Positions 35,794-45,005 of a stretch of DNA of 64,000 bases are shown here, one piece after another. Made by a program: the position numbers and the translations under genes. Within the stretch, counting starts at the first letter, position 1; each line of letters begins with the position of its first letter. This DNA comes from Halostagnicola kamekurae. GTDB lineage: Archaea > Halobacteriota > Halobacteria > Halobacteriales > Natrialbaceae. The notes under the pieces are model-generated. The model did no database searches, was not told the DNA's origin, and saw nothing but the letters and a program-made list of their open reading frames with translations. Location of the stretch: the NCBI RefSeq assembly GCF_900116205.1, contig NZ_FOZS01000004.1, positions 124,001-188,000 on the forward strand. The letters run 5' to 3'.

Positions 35794-38700
35794 CTATCCC
35801 TGATCGAGGGACGTGAACGGCACCGTCGCCAGTTCCTCAGCCGTGTACTCGAGCGCCGTCTCCTGGGAGACGTCGGTGGGTGTCGTGACGTCGATTAGCA
35901 GCGGTGCGTTTTCGACGGCACCGGCTTTCGCACCGCCGAACCGGTGACCGCTGGCGGTCTCCTCCACCGGGCGGAAGGCGCTGTACTCCGCCGAACCGAC
36001 GCCGGCGACGATCTCCAGGTCTGCGGGGTCGGTTCCGCCGAAGGCGTCGCGGTCGATAGTCAGCGTGACCGTGTCGGCCTCGAAGTCGACGGTGGTCTCG
36101 GGCGCGATGGTGCTTCCGTCGTCGTCTGTCAGCGTCGACCCGCCGGCATCGACGGCAGCCATGGACCACCCGCCGGCGTGGAGGCGGTAGTGCCAGGGTC
36201 GCTCGAAGGAGACGTTCGCGCCGAGATCGTCGAGGCTTTCGGTCGCGCCGCCGCTCGCGCTTGGATCGCGAACCCACAGGGAGAACAAGTGCGGCGAGAA
36301 GCGACCGCCCCACACGTCGTAGAGGTTCTCCACCTCGAGCTCGAACTGGACAAGACTCGGCGTTTGTGCTGCGGAGACCGATCGGAGGTCGAACGCGCCC
36401 GGCCGATACGCGTCGGCGGTGGGATACGTGTACGTTCCGGGACCGTGATCGTCGCCCTCGGGGTCCTCGAGCGTGGCGATGGTCTCCGGCGGCGTGACCG
36501 TTACCGTCTTCGCGGCCATCGTCTCGCCGTCGCTCGTCTCCACTTCGACGTCGTAGGTTCCGGACCGATCGATGCTGTAGGAGAACTCGTACGTCTCGTC
36601 GCTCGAGTTCGGCGGGAAGCGGGCGTTCACCGTGCGGACCGTCTCTCCGTCGACGACCAGTTCGACGGTTCGCCCGCCGATGTAGTCGCTCCGGTTCGAC
36701 CCCGTCGCTTCGACGAACGGCTCTCGCACGAACGCCTCGTCCGCGATGTCGACGCTGAGTTCCTGTGTGGGTCGCTCGTAGACCGGTAACTCAGAGACTT
36801 CCTCCCACGAGGCCGGGTACAGTCGGACGGCGGTCCCGCCCGACTCTACCATCGATGCCAGAAGCGTCGTGTCGGCGTCGACTATCGCCCTGTCGATGCG
36901 AACCGGCTTGAGGGTGTCGTCGAAGCTCGCCTCGATGCCGTCCGAGTAGATCTCTGCGACGTACTTCCCTTTGGTGTGTCCCCGTCCGCGGCCGTTTCCG
37001 TTGTGCTCGTGACGGCCGTTGCCCTTGCTCGGTCCCTTCCCGTTGCCCTTTTTATGGCCCTTGCGCTCGCCCGGCGCTTCGTCGAGGAAGTCGAGCAACA
37101 CGTCGATAGCGCGGCCGTTCTCGTCGGTCATCGCGCCGACGTACCATTCGTCGTCTTTCTTCCGGGCCGTGACCATGTACTCGCCGATGGCCGACTCGAG
37201 GACGCGCGTGTCGTCCCAGCCGGCGGCCGGAACGTCTTCGATGAACTGGAACTCGTCGACGGTGGGTCCCCGAATCGGCGCGGTTTCCGGTTCGGGCATC
37301 GGGTCGCCGGCGTCCGTGAGCGCGACGGAATCGAGGTTGAACCCGCCGGTGTCGCCCTCGGTCAGCGCCACGCCGACAGTTTCGGCGTCCTCGTCTACGG
37401 TGACGGCCGTCGAGACCGCGTCCCAGACGTCCCAGTAGTCGGTGGGTGGGAACGTGACCGTCGCCGCGGGCGCTCCATCGACCGTGACGGTGGCCGTCCG
37501 AGGTTCGTCGGCCGGAACTGCGTTGTCTTCGCCGTCGCTGGCGTACCGCAGGTGGAGGTCGTACTCGCCGGCGTTGACGCCCTCGAGTGTCCACGAGACC
37601 GTCGAACCGGCGTCGACGCTGTTGGGGTCGAACTCGACGTACTGCTCGCCCTGTGCGTTGGCCCAGCTGGCGGCCGTCGCGACCCCCTCGAGCGCGGCCC
37701 ACTCCGCCTGTGCGACGTCGCCGACGCCGAGCGTCGCCGGCTGGTCGGCGAGGTAAGAGCTCGGCAGGTCGGCGGCCATCTGTAGCCCGCTGAAGTACGT
37801 CGGGTACATCGCGAGCTGTTTGGCCCGCGTCGTCTCGATGCCGCCCGAGCCCGAGTCCATGTCGAAGATCCCCGGCGTGTACTCGACGGGACCGCCGAGC
37901 ATCCGGGTGAACGGGAACGTGACGTGATGTGCGGGCGGGACGTGGCCGAAGGAGTCGTACTCCTGACCGTACACGCCCTCGCTGGTCATCAGGTTCGGGT
38001 AGGTTCGGCGGCGACCGGTCGGGTGGACCGGCTCGTGGACGTCGAGCATCTGCCGGTTCGCCGCCGCCGTCCGCGCGACGAGGTGGTGGTGGTTGACCAG
38101 CACCTGGTTGTGGTGGTTGTGACCCTCCCCGCCCAGGTTCCCGTCATCGTTGACGTAGCCGTTCTTGATCGAGCGGATACCCAGGTCGTCGTACAGGTCG
38201 AACGCGTCGTCGATCTGGGACTCGTAGTTCTGGAACCCTCCCGCCGTCTCGTTGTGCATCGTCATCTGGGTCGGCGGATCGAGGCTCGGCCCGTAGTCGG
38301 TCACTTCCCGGAGGTCGAAGTCCGGATAGGGTTCGGTGTAGTCGAAGGCGTCACCGCCGCCGTCGGGGTAACTCGACCAGCCCTGGTTCCACCCTTCGAC
38401 GAGCACGCTCGGGATGTCGTGCTCGCTGGCGAAGTCCATGTACTGTTTGACGCGTCCGGTTTGAGCGCCGTGATTGCCCGACTGCATCCCCGTAAACTCC
38501 CAGTCCGCGCGGCCGGTGATCATCAGCCACCAGACGCCGATGAACTTCTGGGGCTCGATCCAGTCGACGCCCTGCGGGAACTCGTCGGGGTCGTAGTCCT
38601 CGTTGAGGTTGACGATGAGATTCGACTCGATGAGATCGCCCGGTCGCTCGCCCAGTTGGATCGTCCGCCAGGGTGTTCGGTGCGGCGCCGACGCCGACAC

Positions 38701-39516
38701 CTTCGACCCATCGGGCAGGGGCGCTAGCGAAGACTCGAAGGTCGCCGCTCCGTCTCGAGCGGGTTCGACGGCCATCGCCCCGTAGTCGACGAGATCCGCC
38801 TCGTGAACGCTCAGGTAGAGACCGTCGTCGGTTCGCATCGTGATCGGGGTGTGCGCGCCGCCGAAGTCGCTCTGACCGCCGATCTCGCTCAGAGGCGTCT
38901 CGTTGTACGTGTACTCGTAGCTGTTGAAGTCGTTTGGGATCCACCAGGACGTATAGTCGTCTCCAAAGGCGAACTCGGTCCGCTCGGATGCGACGACGAA
39001 ATCCCCGAAGCCTCCCGCTTCCGGAAAGACGTAGCGGAACCCGACGCCGTCATCGAACACGCGCAACTCCAGGGTCAGTGCGCGACCGTCGGCCTCCTCG
39101 GCCAGGCCGAGGCGCAGTTCTTCGTAGTGCTCTCGGATCTCGTCGTACTGGTCCCAGACCGGCGACCACGTCTCGTCGACCGTCGATCGCTCGCTGCCGG
39201 TGACGGTGATGTCGTCGTCGAAATCGGCCTGTCCCTGGAACTCGAAGCCCAGTCCGGAATCGTCGATGACCGTAGTCCCGTCGTAAGCGACGCTGTAGGT
39301 CGGTGCTCCGTCCGCGACGTCGACCGTCGCCTCGACGGTGCCATCGGGCGAGGTAACCGTCTGTCTGGACGCGTCGTCACCGTCCGTTACCTGTGCGGCG
39401 ACTCTTTCCGGAACGGATACCGAGAAGGCTGCCGCCGCCATCATCGATGTGATTCCGCCGACGAACCCTCGTCGATCCACGGCTATCGGTAAATCGTGTT
39501 TGTCTTTCTCAGACAT
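35794..39516 (-). CDS. Secreted multidomain GH97 alpha-glucosidase-like enzyme
   Basis: 1240 residues. Tat signal (DRRGFVGGITSMMAAAAFSV), GH97 N-terminal beta-sandwich, then the catalytic barrel with SVLVEGWNQGW, RSIKNGYV, DVHEPVHPTGRRRTYPNL and SEGVYGQEYD. The Glu residues and lack of an Asp nucleophile match the inverting SusB-like subgroup. A CBM6/35-like domain (YVEFDPN ... YDLHLRYASDG) is inserted after the barrel. The GH97 C-terminal sheet is interrupted by a basic Gly/Lys/Asn/His-rich loop (about 36960-37080). A glucodextranase-C-like domain (DPEGDDHGPGTYTYPT) ends the protein. ATG 39516 has GGAGA upstream. Probably degrades alpha-glucans outside the cell. Confidence 0.88.
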   Translation of the reverse strand: MSEKDKHDLPIAVDRRGFVGGITSMMAAAAFSVSVPERVAAQVTDGDDASRQTVTSPDGTVEATVDVADGAPTYSVAYDGTTVIDDSGLGFEFQGQADFDDDITVTGSERSTVDETWSPVWDQYDEIREHYEELRLGLAEEADGRALTLELRVFDDGVGFRYVFPEAGGFGDFVVASERTEFAFGDDYTSWWIPNDFNSYEYTYNETPLSEIGGQSDFGGAHTPITMRTDDGLYLSVHEADLVDYGAMAVEPARDGAATFESSLAPLPDGSKVSASAPHRTPWRTIQLGERPGDLIESNLIVNLNEDYDPDEFPQGVDWIEPQKFIGVWWLMITGRADWEFTGMQSGNHGAQTGRVKQYMDFASEHDIPSVLVEGWNQGWSSYPDGGGDAFDYTEPYPDFDLREVTDYGPSLDPPTQMTMHNETAGGFQNYESQIDDAFDLYDDLGIRSIKNGYVNDDGNLGGEGHNHHNQVLVNHHHLVARTAAANRQMLDVHEPVHPTGRRRTYPNLMTSEGVYGQEYDSFGHVPPAHHVTFPFTRMLGGPVEYTPGIFDMDSGSGGIETTRAKQLAMYPTYFSGLQMAADLPSSYLADQPATLGVGDVAQAEWAALEGVATAASWANAQGEQYVEFDPNSVDAGSTVSWTLEGVNAGEYDLHLRYASDGEDNAVPADEPRTATVTVDGAPAATVTFPPTDYWDVWDAVSTAVTVDEDAETVGVALTEGDTGGFNLDSVALTDAGDPMPEPETAPIRGPTVDEFQFIEDVPAAGWDDTRVLESAIGEYMVTARKKDDEWYVGAMTDENGRAIDVLLDFLDEAPGERKGHKKGNGKGPSKGNGRHEHNGNGRGRGHTKGKYVAEIYSDGIEASFDDTLKPVRIDRAIVDADTTLLASMVESGGTAVRLYPASWEEVSELPVYERPTQELSVDIADEAFVREPFVEATGSNRSDYIGGRTVELVVDGETVRTVNARFPPNSSDETYEFSYSIDRSGTYDVEVETSDGETMAAKTVTVTPPETIATLEDPEGDDHGPGTYTYPTADAYRPGAFDLRSVSAAQTPSLVQFELEVENLYDVWGGRFSPHLFSLWVRDPSASGGATESLDDLGANVSFERPWHYRLHAGGWSMAAVDAGGSTLTDDDGSTIAPETTVDFEADTVTLTIDRDAFGGTDPADLEIVAGVGSAEYSAFRPVEETASGHRFGGAKAGAVENAPLLIDVTTPTDVSQETALEYTAEELATVPFTSLDQG

Positions 39517-39910
39517 CGTCTCTCCGGATGCTACACGCAATCATAAATTTAACTATTATTGTAGTATATCTAATGCGTGACTGTCGGCTGAACAGATAAT
39601 TCGTCGCCGTCTCGTCCGTCCCGCCTCGAGCAATACCACGATTTCGGGATCTCCAACGGTCGTAGCAACGCACAACCGTCCGAGCTAGTCCGAGCGCTCG
39701 ATCGATCGGCCACCTCCGAGTAATCGAAACGGGCGGTGCGATTTTTCGGGTGTGAAACAATTCTCAAGCCGCTCTCTCGGTCCAGTTGACGAGGCGGCTC
39801 GGTCCTGCTCGAGACAGTTGTCCGAGATCCGAGCCGAAGACGAGAAACGAATCGATATCGTCACGTGGCACCTATTGCGTGCCGTCAGGGACGACGGATC
39901 TGTGGCGGTC
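39517..39910. other. Intergenic, no gene recognised
   Basis: AT-rich around 39540-39580 (TATTATTGTAGTATATCTAATG), probably the GH97 promoter; the rest holds no credible ORF. Confidence 0.45.
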
Positions 39911-40876
39911 TCAGGCGTCGCCTGCCGGACACTGTTCGATGACTTCGTCGTCGGAGTCGTTCGCCGTCTCGTCGGACGAGCCGTCGGAGCCAGCACCCGT
40001 CGTCTCATCGGACGAGTCATCGGCGTCGCCCGCTGTCTCGTCAGACGAACCGTCCGCTGTTTCATCAGACGAATCCTCGGGCGTCGTCTCGGCTTCGAAC
40101 AGTCCCTCTTCAACAAGATCCGTGACTAACCGCGTGTGCCACTGAACGCGCGTCTCGAGGGCAGGACCGCGCGAGAGGGTTTCGATGAGGAACGACTGGG
40201 CGTCCAGGTCTCGTGCGGCCTTGTGGACGAGCAATCCGCTCGGTTCGGTTTCCGGCCCGGCGAAGGTATCAGTCGTGAACTCGAGCGCCGGTTCATCGAC
40301 GAGGTTTTGGCTCACGGTGTCGGCAGCCTGGTCGGCATCGGTCGCGGTCTCGGCACCGTCCGAGTGGAAAATCGCCTGTCCGACGCCGTCGACGGGGCCG
40401 CCGGCGTAGATGCCGATCGACTCGTGGAGGTCGATAACGATGTCGGGATCGTGGTTTTCGAGGACGTTCCATATCGCTCGAGCGACGTCGGTCGTCGGCT
40501 CTTGGCCTTGGGGGAACTGACGGTTCAGATCGATACCGTCGTCGCCGCTTCGCGTCCCGAGCTCGACGGCCTCGGCGTTCGCTCGGGGGATCGTGACGAG
40601 CGTGCCAGCGTCGATATCCCACTCAGCGATAGCGCTCGCTGCTTCGTACCCTCCGACCTCGTTGCCGTGCATTCCGCCGACGACCACTACGGTCGGCCCG
40701 TCGGCACTTGCAGTCGTCCGATACACCGTCGTTTCGTGATCGGTGCCTTCGAGAATTTGATACGATTCCCTCGAGCTGTCGCTTTCGGATCCGTCGTTTG
40801 CACCAGCGACGCCAATGAGTGCGAAACTGGCTGTGGCTGTCAACAATGATCGTCGAGATGTCTGCAATGATCCCAT
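39911..40876 (-). CDS. Secreted aspartoacylase/AstE-like zinc hydrolase
   Basis: 321 residues. Tat signal SRRSLLTATASFALIGVAGA, then a succinylglutamate desuccinylase/aspartoacylase (M14-like) domain: zinc ligands in GGMHGNEVGG, GIDLNRQFPQG, and the third histidine in VIDLHES. The last 60 residues are a low-complexity linker of at least five SSDETA/SSDETT units ending in a Cys, suggesting a cell-surface stalk or spacer. It would hydrolyse an amide or peptide outside the cell. No operon partner. Confidence 0.82.
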   Translation of the reverse strand: MGSLQTSRRSLLTATASFALIGVAGANDGSESDSSRESYQILEGTDHETTVYRTTASADGPTVVVVGGMHGNEVGGYEAASAIAEWDIDAGTLVTIPRANAEAVELGTRSGDDGIDLNRQFPQGQEPTTDVARAIWNVLENHDPDIVIDLHESIGIYAGGPVDGVGQAIFHSDGAETATDADQAADTVSQNLVDEPALEFTTDTFAGPETEPSGLLVHKAARDLDAQSFLIETLSRGPALETRVQWHTRLVTDLVEEGLFEAETTPEDSSDETADGSSDETAGDADDSSDETTGAGSDGSSDETANDSDDEVIEQCPAGDA

Positions 40877-41405
40877 GTGAGCGATACCTCGGAGACAGAG
40901 ACTTTTTATTATAGTTCTGCTAGCCCGCTGTATCCATCTGACCGGCGAATGCGATCGCTATCTCCCGGTAATCAGGCATAGACGCTCTAGAACGAGACCG
41001 TTGCAGTTTCGGATCACAGTTCCGTTATTTGAAAGTGTCATTACACTATATTTTTGGAGTGAAAGAGCGCAGAAACCACAGCTAACTCGATTATAAATAT
41101 AACCGGGAGAGGACAAGAAAAGCGGTAGACAGCGGATCCAGAACGCACGGATAATCACCCTCGCAGATTCGGACCGACCGCAGTAGCGATATGAAGACGG
41201 CGTTGACTCGAGACGAAGTGGCTCGAAACGGCACCCGTCGTATACCCCATTCCAAGACGGCCGCCGCCGACTGAAATCACTCGCTGGGCTCGCTGTGTCA
41301 ACGCGTGCCGCGAACCGCCGTACTGTGCTCGGGGGGTGACGGCGTGGTACTGCAGCCGATACCGACGATTCGATGGACATCCGCTCAGACAGCAATTCAA
41401 CACCC
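40877..41405. other. Intergenic, no gene recognised
   Basis: 529 bp between divergent genes. TTTTTATTATAG near 40901 is the likely TATA region of the hydrolase. Short ORFs here do not resemble anything. Confidence 0.45.
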
Positions 41406-42188
41406 ATGAAATTCGAAACGACGACTCGAGAAACGCGATGGACCGTACTCACCGCAGTAATGATCGTATCGATGCTCGCTCTGTCGACAGTCGCCGCGGG
41501 TGCAGCAACCGCGGCCGTTCAGGACGGCGACGAAAACGCCACTGCCGACCTCGAGTTGACGGTCGATGCACCGGACTCGGTCGAGACGAGCGAATCGGCG
41601 ACGATCGACGTCACCGTGGCCGCAGCAGGCGACGAGCAGGTCACGACCGATGTCGTCTTCGAGATCGATGGTGAGGAGATACGAGAGGAAGTGACCGCCA
41701 GTGCCGACGAGGATGGGTCTGTCACGATCACCGTCGAAGGGGTTGCCCTCTCTGAGGGTGACAATCAGTGGACGGTCACCGCCGGTGACGAGGAACAGTC
41801 GGGAACGCTCGCCGTAACCGATAGCGCGGACGATAGCGAGACCGACGACGAGTCAACTGACGAGAGCGGCGCTTCAGGGAACGAGACCACTGGTGACGAT
41901 ACCGCTGATAACGGCACCGAGACCGGTGACGAGGGTACTACCGACAACGAAAGCAACGCATCGGAGAACGAATCCGCTGCGAACGAGACCGCCGACAACG
42001 AGAGTCCCAGCGGCGACACTGCCGACAACGAAACTGCCGGTGACGACACCGAAGGCGAAAACAACGCCTCGGGCACCGACGGCGACACCGACTCCCAGAA
42101 CGACGACTCCGCTCCCGGATTCGGCGTCGTTGGGACGCTCGCTGCCGTGCTCGTCGGAGGGTTGCTGTTCGCCCGTCGACGTAGCTGA
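41406..42188 (+). CDS. PGF-CTERM surface protein
   Basis: 260 residues. N-terminal signal helix (TVLTAVMIVSMLALSTVAAG), one Ig-like beta domain (about 45-140), a long stalk rich in Asp, Asn, Thr, Ser and Glu, and a C-terminal PGFGVVGTLAAVLVGG helix ending ARRRS, the archaeosortase A recognition tail. It is thus cut and lipid-anchored by ArtA, with a probably N- and O-glycosylated stalk. Exported surface protein; ligand unknown. I chose ATG 41406, just before the signal sequence. Confidence 0.9.
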   Translation: MKFETTTRETRWTVLTAVMIVSMLALSTVAAGAATAAVQDGDENATADLELTVDAPDSVETSESATIDVTVAAAGDEQVTTDVVFEIDGEEIREEVTASADEDGSVTITVEGVALSEGDNQWTVTAGDEEQSGTLAVTDSADDSETDDESTDESGASGNETTGDDTADNGTETGDEGTTDNESNASENESAANETADNESPSGDTADNETAGDDTEGENNASGTDGDTDSQNDDSAPGFGVVGTLAAVLVGGLLFARRRS

Positions 42189-42233
42189 GCACTCGGCGGC
42201 CGATTCCGACCGTAGACAGCCGTTGTCTTCGGA

Positions 42234-42500
42234 GTGCAGTTAGCTGGATCTCTGCGCACGACCGCCGATGACCGAATCCTCGAGATCTTCCGCGAACGCG
42301 GTAATCTGACCCCCGCGCCGGTCGAGGAGTTCGGTGGCCCCTCCAGTAGCCACGCGAGCCGTAGCTGCAAGAAATTCGCTCGCCACGGGCTACTCGAGCA
42401 GATTGTTACCGGCCTCTACACGATTACTGATGAAGGGAAGGCGTATCTCGACGATGAGTTCGATGCGAGTGAACTCGACCCGCTCGAGGATTCCAAATAA
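42234..42500 (+). CDS. Small winged-helix regulator (phage-repressor-like)
   Basis: 88 residues from GTG 42234: LRTTADDRILEIFRERGNLTP, RSCKKFARHGLLEQIVTGLYTITDEGKAYLDDE. This is the common haloarchaeal PhiH1-repressor-like winged helix in which the wing is GLYxITDEGxAYL. The middle segment (VEEFGGPSSSHASRSC) looks degenerate relative to typical members, so activity is not certain. Target unknown; possibly the neighbouring surface-protein gene. Confidence 0.7.
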   Translation: MQLAGSLRTTADDRILEIFRERGNLTPAPVEEFGGPSSSHASRSCKKFARHGLLEQIVTGLYTITDEGKAYLDDEFDASELDPLEDSK

Positions 42501-42597
42501 GCTCTTTGTTTGAGGAACGTACTCAGGAGGCAATTACCCTGTTAGTGAACACAGACTCTATATCTCGTACTGTTTTTTGATGATTTGATTGGCACTC

Positions 42598-42615
42598 CAT
42601 TTGAAAAATCAAATG
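42598..42615. terminator. Inverted repeat between convergent genes
   Basis: CATTTGA-AAAA-TCAAATG, a perfect 7-bp stem with an A4/T4 loop, 26 nt past the small membrane ORF stop. A T6 run at 42572-42577 lies on the plus strand just before it, after the winged-helix gene. Either may end transcription. Confidence 0.35.
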
Positions 42616-42641
42616 TACCGACACTACTCGCCCTCTACAAG

Positions 42642-42761
42642 TTACGTAAGGGTCTGAATGAGAGATTCGGCCCATTCTTCAGGACCACCCACGAAAAAGA
42701 GTAGTAGTACTAAGAGGATTATAAGCACGAATGCGATTATTCCAATGATCCTGAAAGCCAT
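42642..42761 (-). CDS. 39-residue single-span membrane protein
   Basis: ATG 42761 to TAA 42642. The product is MAFRIIGIIAFV..., one 22-residue hydrophobic helix, then GGPEEWAESLIQTLT. A TATA element (TTTATAC, 42785-42791) sits 27 nt upstream, the spacing of a leaderless haloarchaeal transcript, and AT-rich coding of a clean membrane helix is unlikely by chance. Function unknown; such miniproteins often modulate membrane complexes. Confidence 0.65.
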   Translation of the reverse strand: MAFRIIGIIAFVLIILLVLLLFFVGGPEEWAESLIQTLT

Positions 42762-43097
42762 GTGAGATCGTACATACTAATCCGGTATAAAGCCTGCACC
42801 CGGCAACCACCATTTCATGTGCTTCAACTCGAGATATGCGTGCGGAAGCAGGGTGAGGGCGTTGTAATTTTTTGGCGCTGTCCCCTTGGGGACACATTAC
42901 AGTCCTAGGCTCAATTTTTGCAGCACTGTTGAGAATCGCGAGAGATCACGGAAGGACGTGACTTCGTTCACCAAGTGTATCACTCTGGTAGTCACTATCT
43001 CGAGTCGTAACCCACACTTCAAGATACCACCTCGCAGAAATCAGGACTCAATGAGTTGCACACCGTGGTTCGAGAGCCGAGGCGTTTGACGACGACA
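42762..43097. other. Intergenic with a 7-bp hairpin
   Basis: TGTCCCC-TT-GGGGACA at 42879-42894 is a near-perfect palindrome bracketed by GTAAT (42864) and ATTAC (42896). No gene is recognised. It might be a transcription or recombination signal. Confidence 0.4.
42785..42791 (-). promoter_or_regulatory. TATA box of the 39-residue membrane protein
   Basis: TTTATAC on the minus strand, centred 27 nt upstream of ATG 42761, consistent with a leaderless mRNA. Confidence 0.55.
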
Positions 43098-43547
43098 TTA
43101 CCCGAGAATATCGCAATCGGAGTCAGATTCGTCCGTACTCTTCGCGTTAGTATGCCAGGGTTCGTATTCCCCATCGGTTGTGATGGTCGGGCCAAACGCG
43201 AAACACCCCCAATTCTCGTCGGTGTACCGATCCGTGTGTGTCTCTCCGTTATCGACGGTCACCTCGGCCTCGAGAGCGCCGCTGGCGTCGCCCCAGGTGC
43301 CATCGACGTTTTCCTCCGTCCAGGTGCGCCCTTCCGCTCGGGGGAGTTCGTGACTCGAGTTGTGGACCTGCGTTTCGTTGCGGATCAGCGTCGCCTCCAG
43401 GTGGTGTGGTTCGTCGTGGAAATTACGAACAACGATTCCGGAAAACGGAGCGCGTGGTTCGGGTTCCTTTCTCCCGAGACAGCCGGCCGGAACCCCTGCC
43501 ACGGCACAGATCGTCCCGATGGCCTGACGCCGAGATAGTTCAATCAT
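43098..43547 (-). CDS. Small Tat lipoprotein, unknown function
   Basis: 149 residues. SRRQAIGTICAVAGVPAGC is a Tat signal with lipobox and lipid-modified Cys. The mature part has a predicted small beta domain (GIVVRNFHDEPHHLEATLIRNE), typical of haloarchaeal secreted lipoproteins of unknown role. Contains two further Cys that could form a disulfide. Monocistronic. Confidence 0.8.
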   Translation of the reverse strand: MIELSRRQAIGTICAVAGVPAGCLGRKEPEPRAPFSGIVVRNFHDEPHHLEATLIRNETQVHNSSHELPRAEGRTWTEENVDGTWGDASGALEAEVTVDNGETHTDRYTDENWGCFAFGPTITTDGEYEPWHTNAKSTDESDSDCDILG

Positions 43548-43683
43548 ATTGGATTCTTGTCAATTGTCTAATTAGTACTTACGAAAATGTCGGTAGTGGT
43601 CCCTACCTCAGATCGAATGCTGAGCGTCGCCGCTGCAGTTACCGACCGACGAAGTATTTGGGAATCGGGCGGTTTATCGGAGA

Positions 43684-44136
43684 CTACTCATCCGCCGTCT
43701 TCCAGAAGCAACGCTGTCGCTCTTCGATCTCCGACAGGACCCTCGAGAGAACGTCCCGCCAGTCTGCTGGGTGCGAGGTGTCGTCACCGGGTGTCGGTGC
43801 GTCGGGCCCCGGATGGACGTGGTCACGAGTATTGTGATCGGACGGGTGTCTGTCCCATCGGTGATCGAACTCGCCCGCTTCGTGTTCCTCGTGATAGTGT
43901 AGCGAGAAATCTCTGTTCTCGAACCAGACGACGTCGAGACGAGCAGTACGAACTCGCTCAGGGTAGAATCGCTGGTCGTACACGCAAACTAACCGCTCTG
44001 GAGCGAACGTCGGCCGATCCTCGATTCGTTCGAAACGGTCCGCAGCGGCGAGTCGCTCTCGAATAACGCCGAGCCGGTCGAAGTCGACTGGAGCGCCGCC
44101 AAATGAGTCGGACGCGTTCTCGTCGACGCCGGTCAT
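43684..44136 (-). CDS. TumE/DUF6516-like putative toxin
   Basis: 150 residues, with a central LHYHEEHEAGEFDHRWDRHPSD segment and HVHPG that resemble TumE (DUF6516) toxins: strands followed by a His/Asp-rich tract. The start overlaps the preceding regulator gene by 4 nt (ATGA). The unit order, with antitoxin-like DNA-binding protein first, and the tight coupling fit a type II toxin-antitoxin pair. Family call is from motif memory, so moderate. Confidence 0.6.
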   Translation of the reverse strand: MTGVDENASDSFGGAPVDFDRLGVIRERLAAADRFERIEDRPTFAPERLVCVYDQRFYPERVRTARLDVVWFENRDFSLHYHEEHEAGEFDHRWDRHPSDHNTRDHVHPGPDAPTPGDDTSHPADWRDVLSRVLSEIEERQRCFWKTADE

Positions 44137-44705
44137 ACCGCCGAGTGTAGATCAGCGACGTTACCGGACTCGGTCGTGAGCGCTCGCTCGAGAAGCGCCA
44201 CGCGACGACGAGCCGTTTGCCACGCGGTGAGACGCTCCCAGACGGCCTCGATAGATTGGTCGGTTCCCTCGGCGTAGCGTGCAATCGAGATGTCGGCTGG
44301 TACTGCAGTATCGAACTCCTCCGCCAATGTCTCCGCACGCTCCGATTCCGTCCGTAGCAGGTCCAGAAGTTCCTCGGTGGCGTACTCGTTCCGAAGCGTC
44401 TGGACGCGCCGCCAGTTCAGGTACTCCTGGTTCCGTTCGTAGGTAGCCGGCGATTCCGTGACTTGTCTCACGATCCCCATCCGTTCGAACCAGTTTAAGT
44501 ACTCGCGCGCGGCGTCGACACCGTGACCCGCGAGATCGGCCACGTCGTTCGCAGTCGCCGGACTGTCGAGTGCGAGGACCGCATCGAAAAAGTCGTCCCG
44601 CGCTCGATCGCCGCGGACGAGGTCTTCTGGAGCGGGTACCGAGTCGAAGTCGGGCGCTTCGAAGTGCTCGTCGTCGGCCTGTAACTCGTCGCGCGGTTCT
44701 TTCAT
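44133..44705 (-). CDS. Winged-helix regulator, probable antitoxin partner
   Basis: 190 residues, acidic N-terminus, then a helix-turn-helix region (ATANDVADLAGHGVDAAREY, LNWFERMGIVRQV) and a long helical C-terminus. ATG 44705 lies about 27 nt after a TATA-like GATTTATT, giving a leaderless mRNA; the upstream in-frame extension to 44900 is not credible. Overlaps the TumE-like gene. Probably autoregulates the pair and neutralises the toxin. Confidence 0.68.
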   Translation of the reverse strand: MKEPRDELQADDEHFEAPDFDSVPAPEDLVRGDRARDDFFDAVLALDSPATANDVADLAGHGVDAAREYLNWFERMGIVRQVTESPATYERNQEYLNWRRVQTLRNEYATEELLDLLRTESERAETLAEEFDTAVPADISIARYAEGTDQSIEAVWERLTAWQTARRRVALLERALTTESGNVADLHSAV

Positions 44706-45005
44706 ACGAACCCCATCGGGGTGAGACGGAATAAATCTTTTTGGCACGGAATAACCCGCTCGAGTCGGTGACGTTCGAAGACAAAGAGGGGTTCTATGGG
44801 AGACAGCCCAGTTCGGGACTTCGCCAGCGCCTTCGGTTCTCGAGCGATTGATTCGGCCGGTCGCGAGTACGCTGGTGTCGATTCGACTCCACTGCCCCAC
44901 TACCCTTTTTCGATCAGCTTTCGTGTGTGAGTCCTCGCCGGTGATTACTGCGATCCGCGATCGGATCGGGGCGGTAAACGCCTCGAGAACCGTCTGAGAT
45001 AGCGG
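44706..45005. other. Intergenic, no gene recognised
   Basis: Holds the TATA element of the regulator at about 44730; the remainder shows nothing. Confidence 0.4.

Noticed and set aside
39752-40129. Plus-strand ORF opposite the SSDETA repeats
   Set aside because: Arises from the repeat in the hydrolase gene on the other strand; Arg/Val-rich and implausible.
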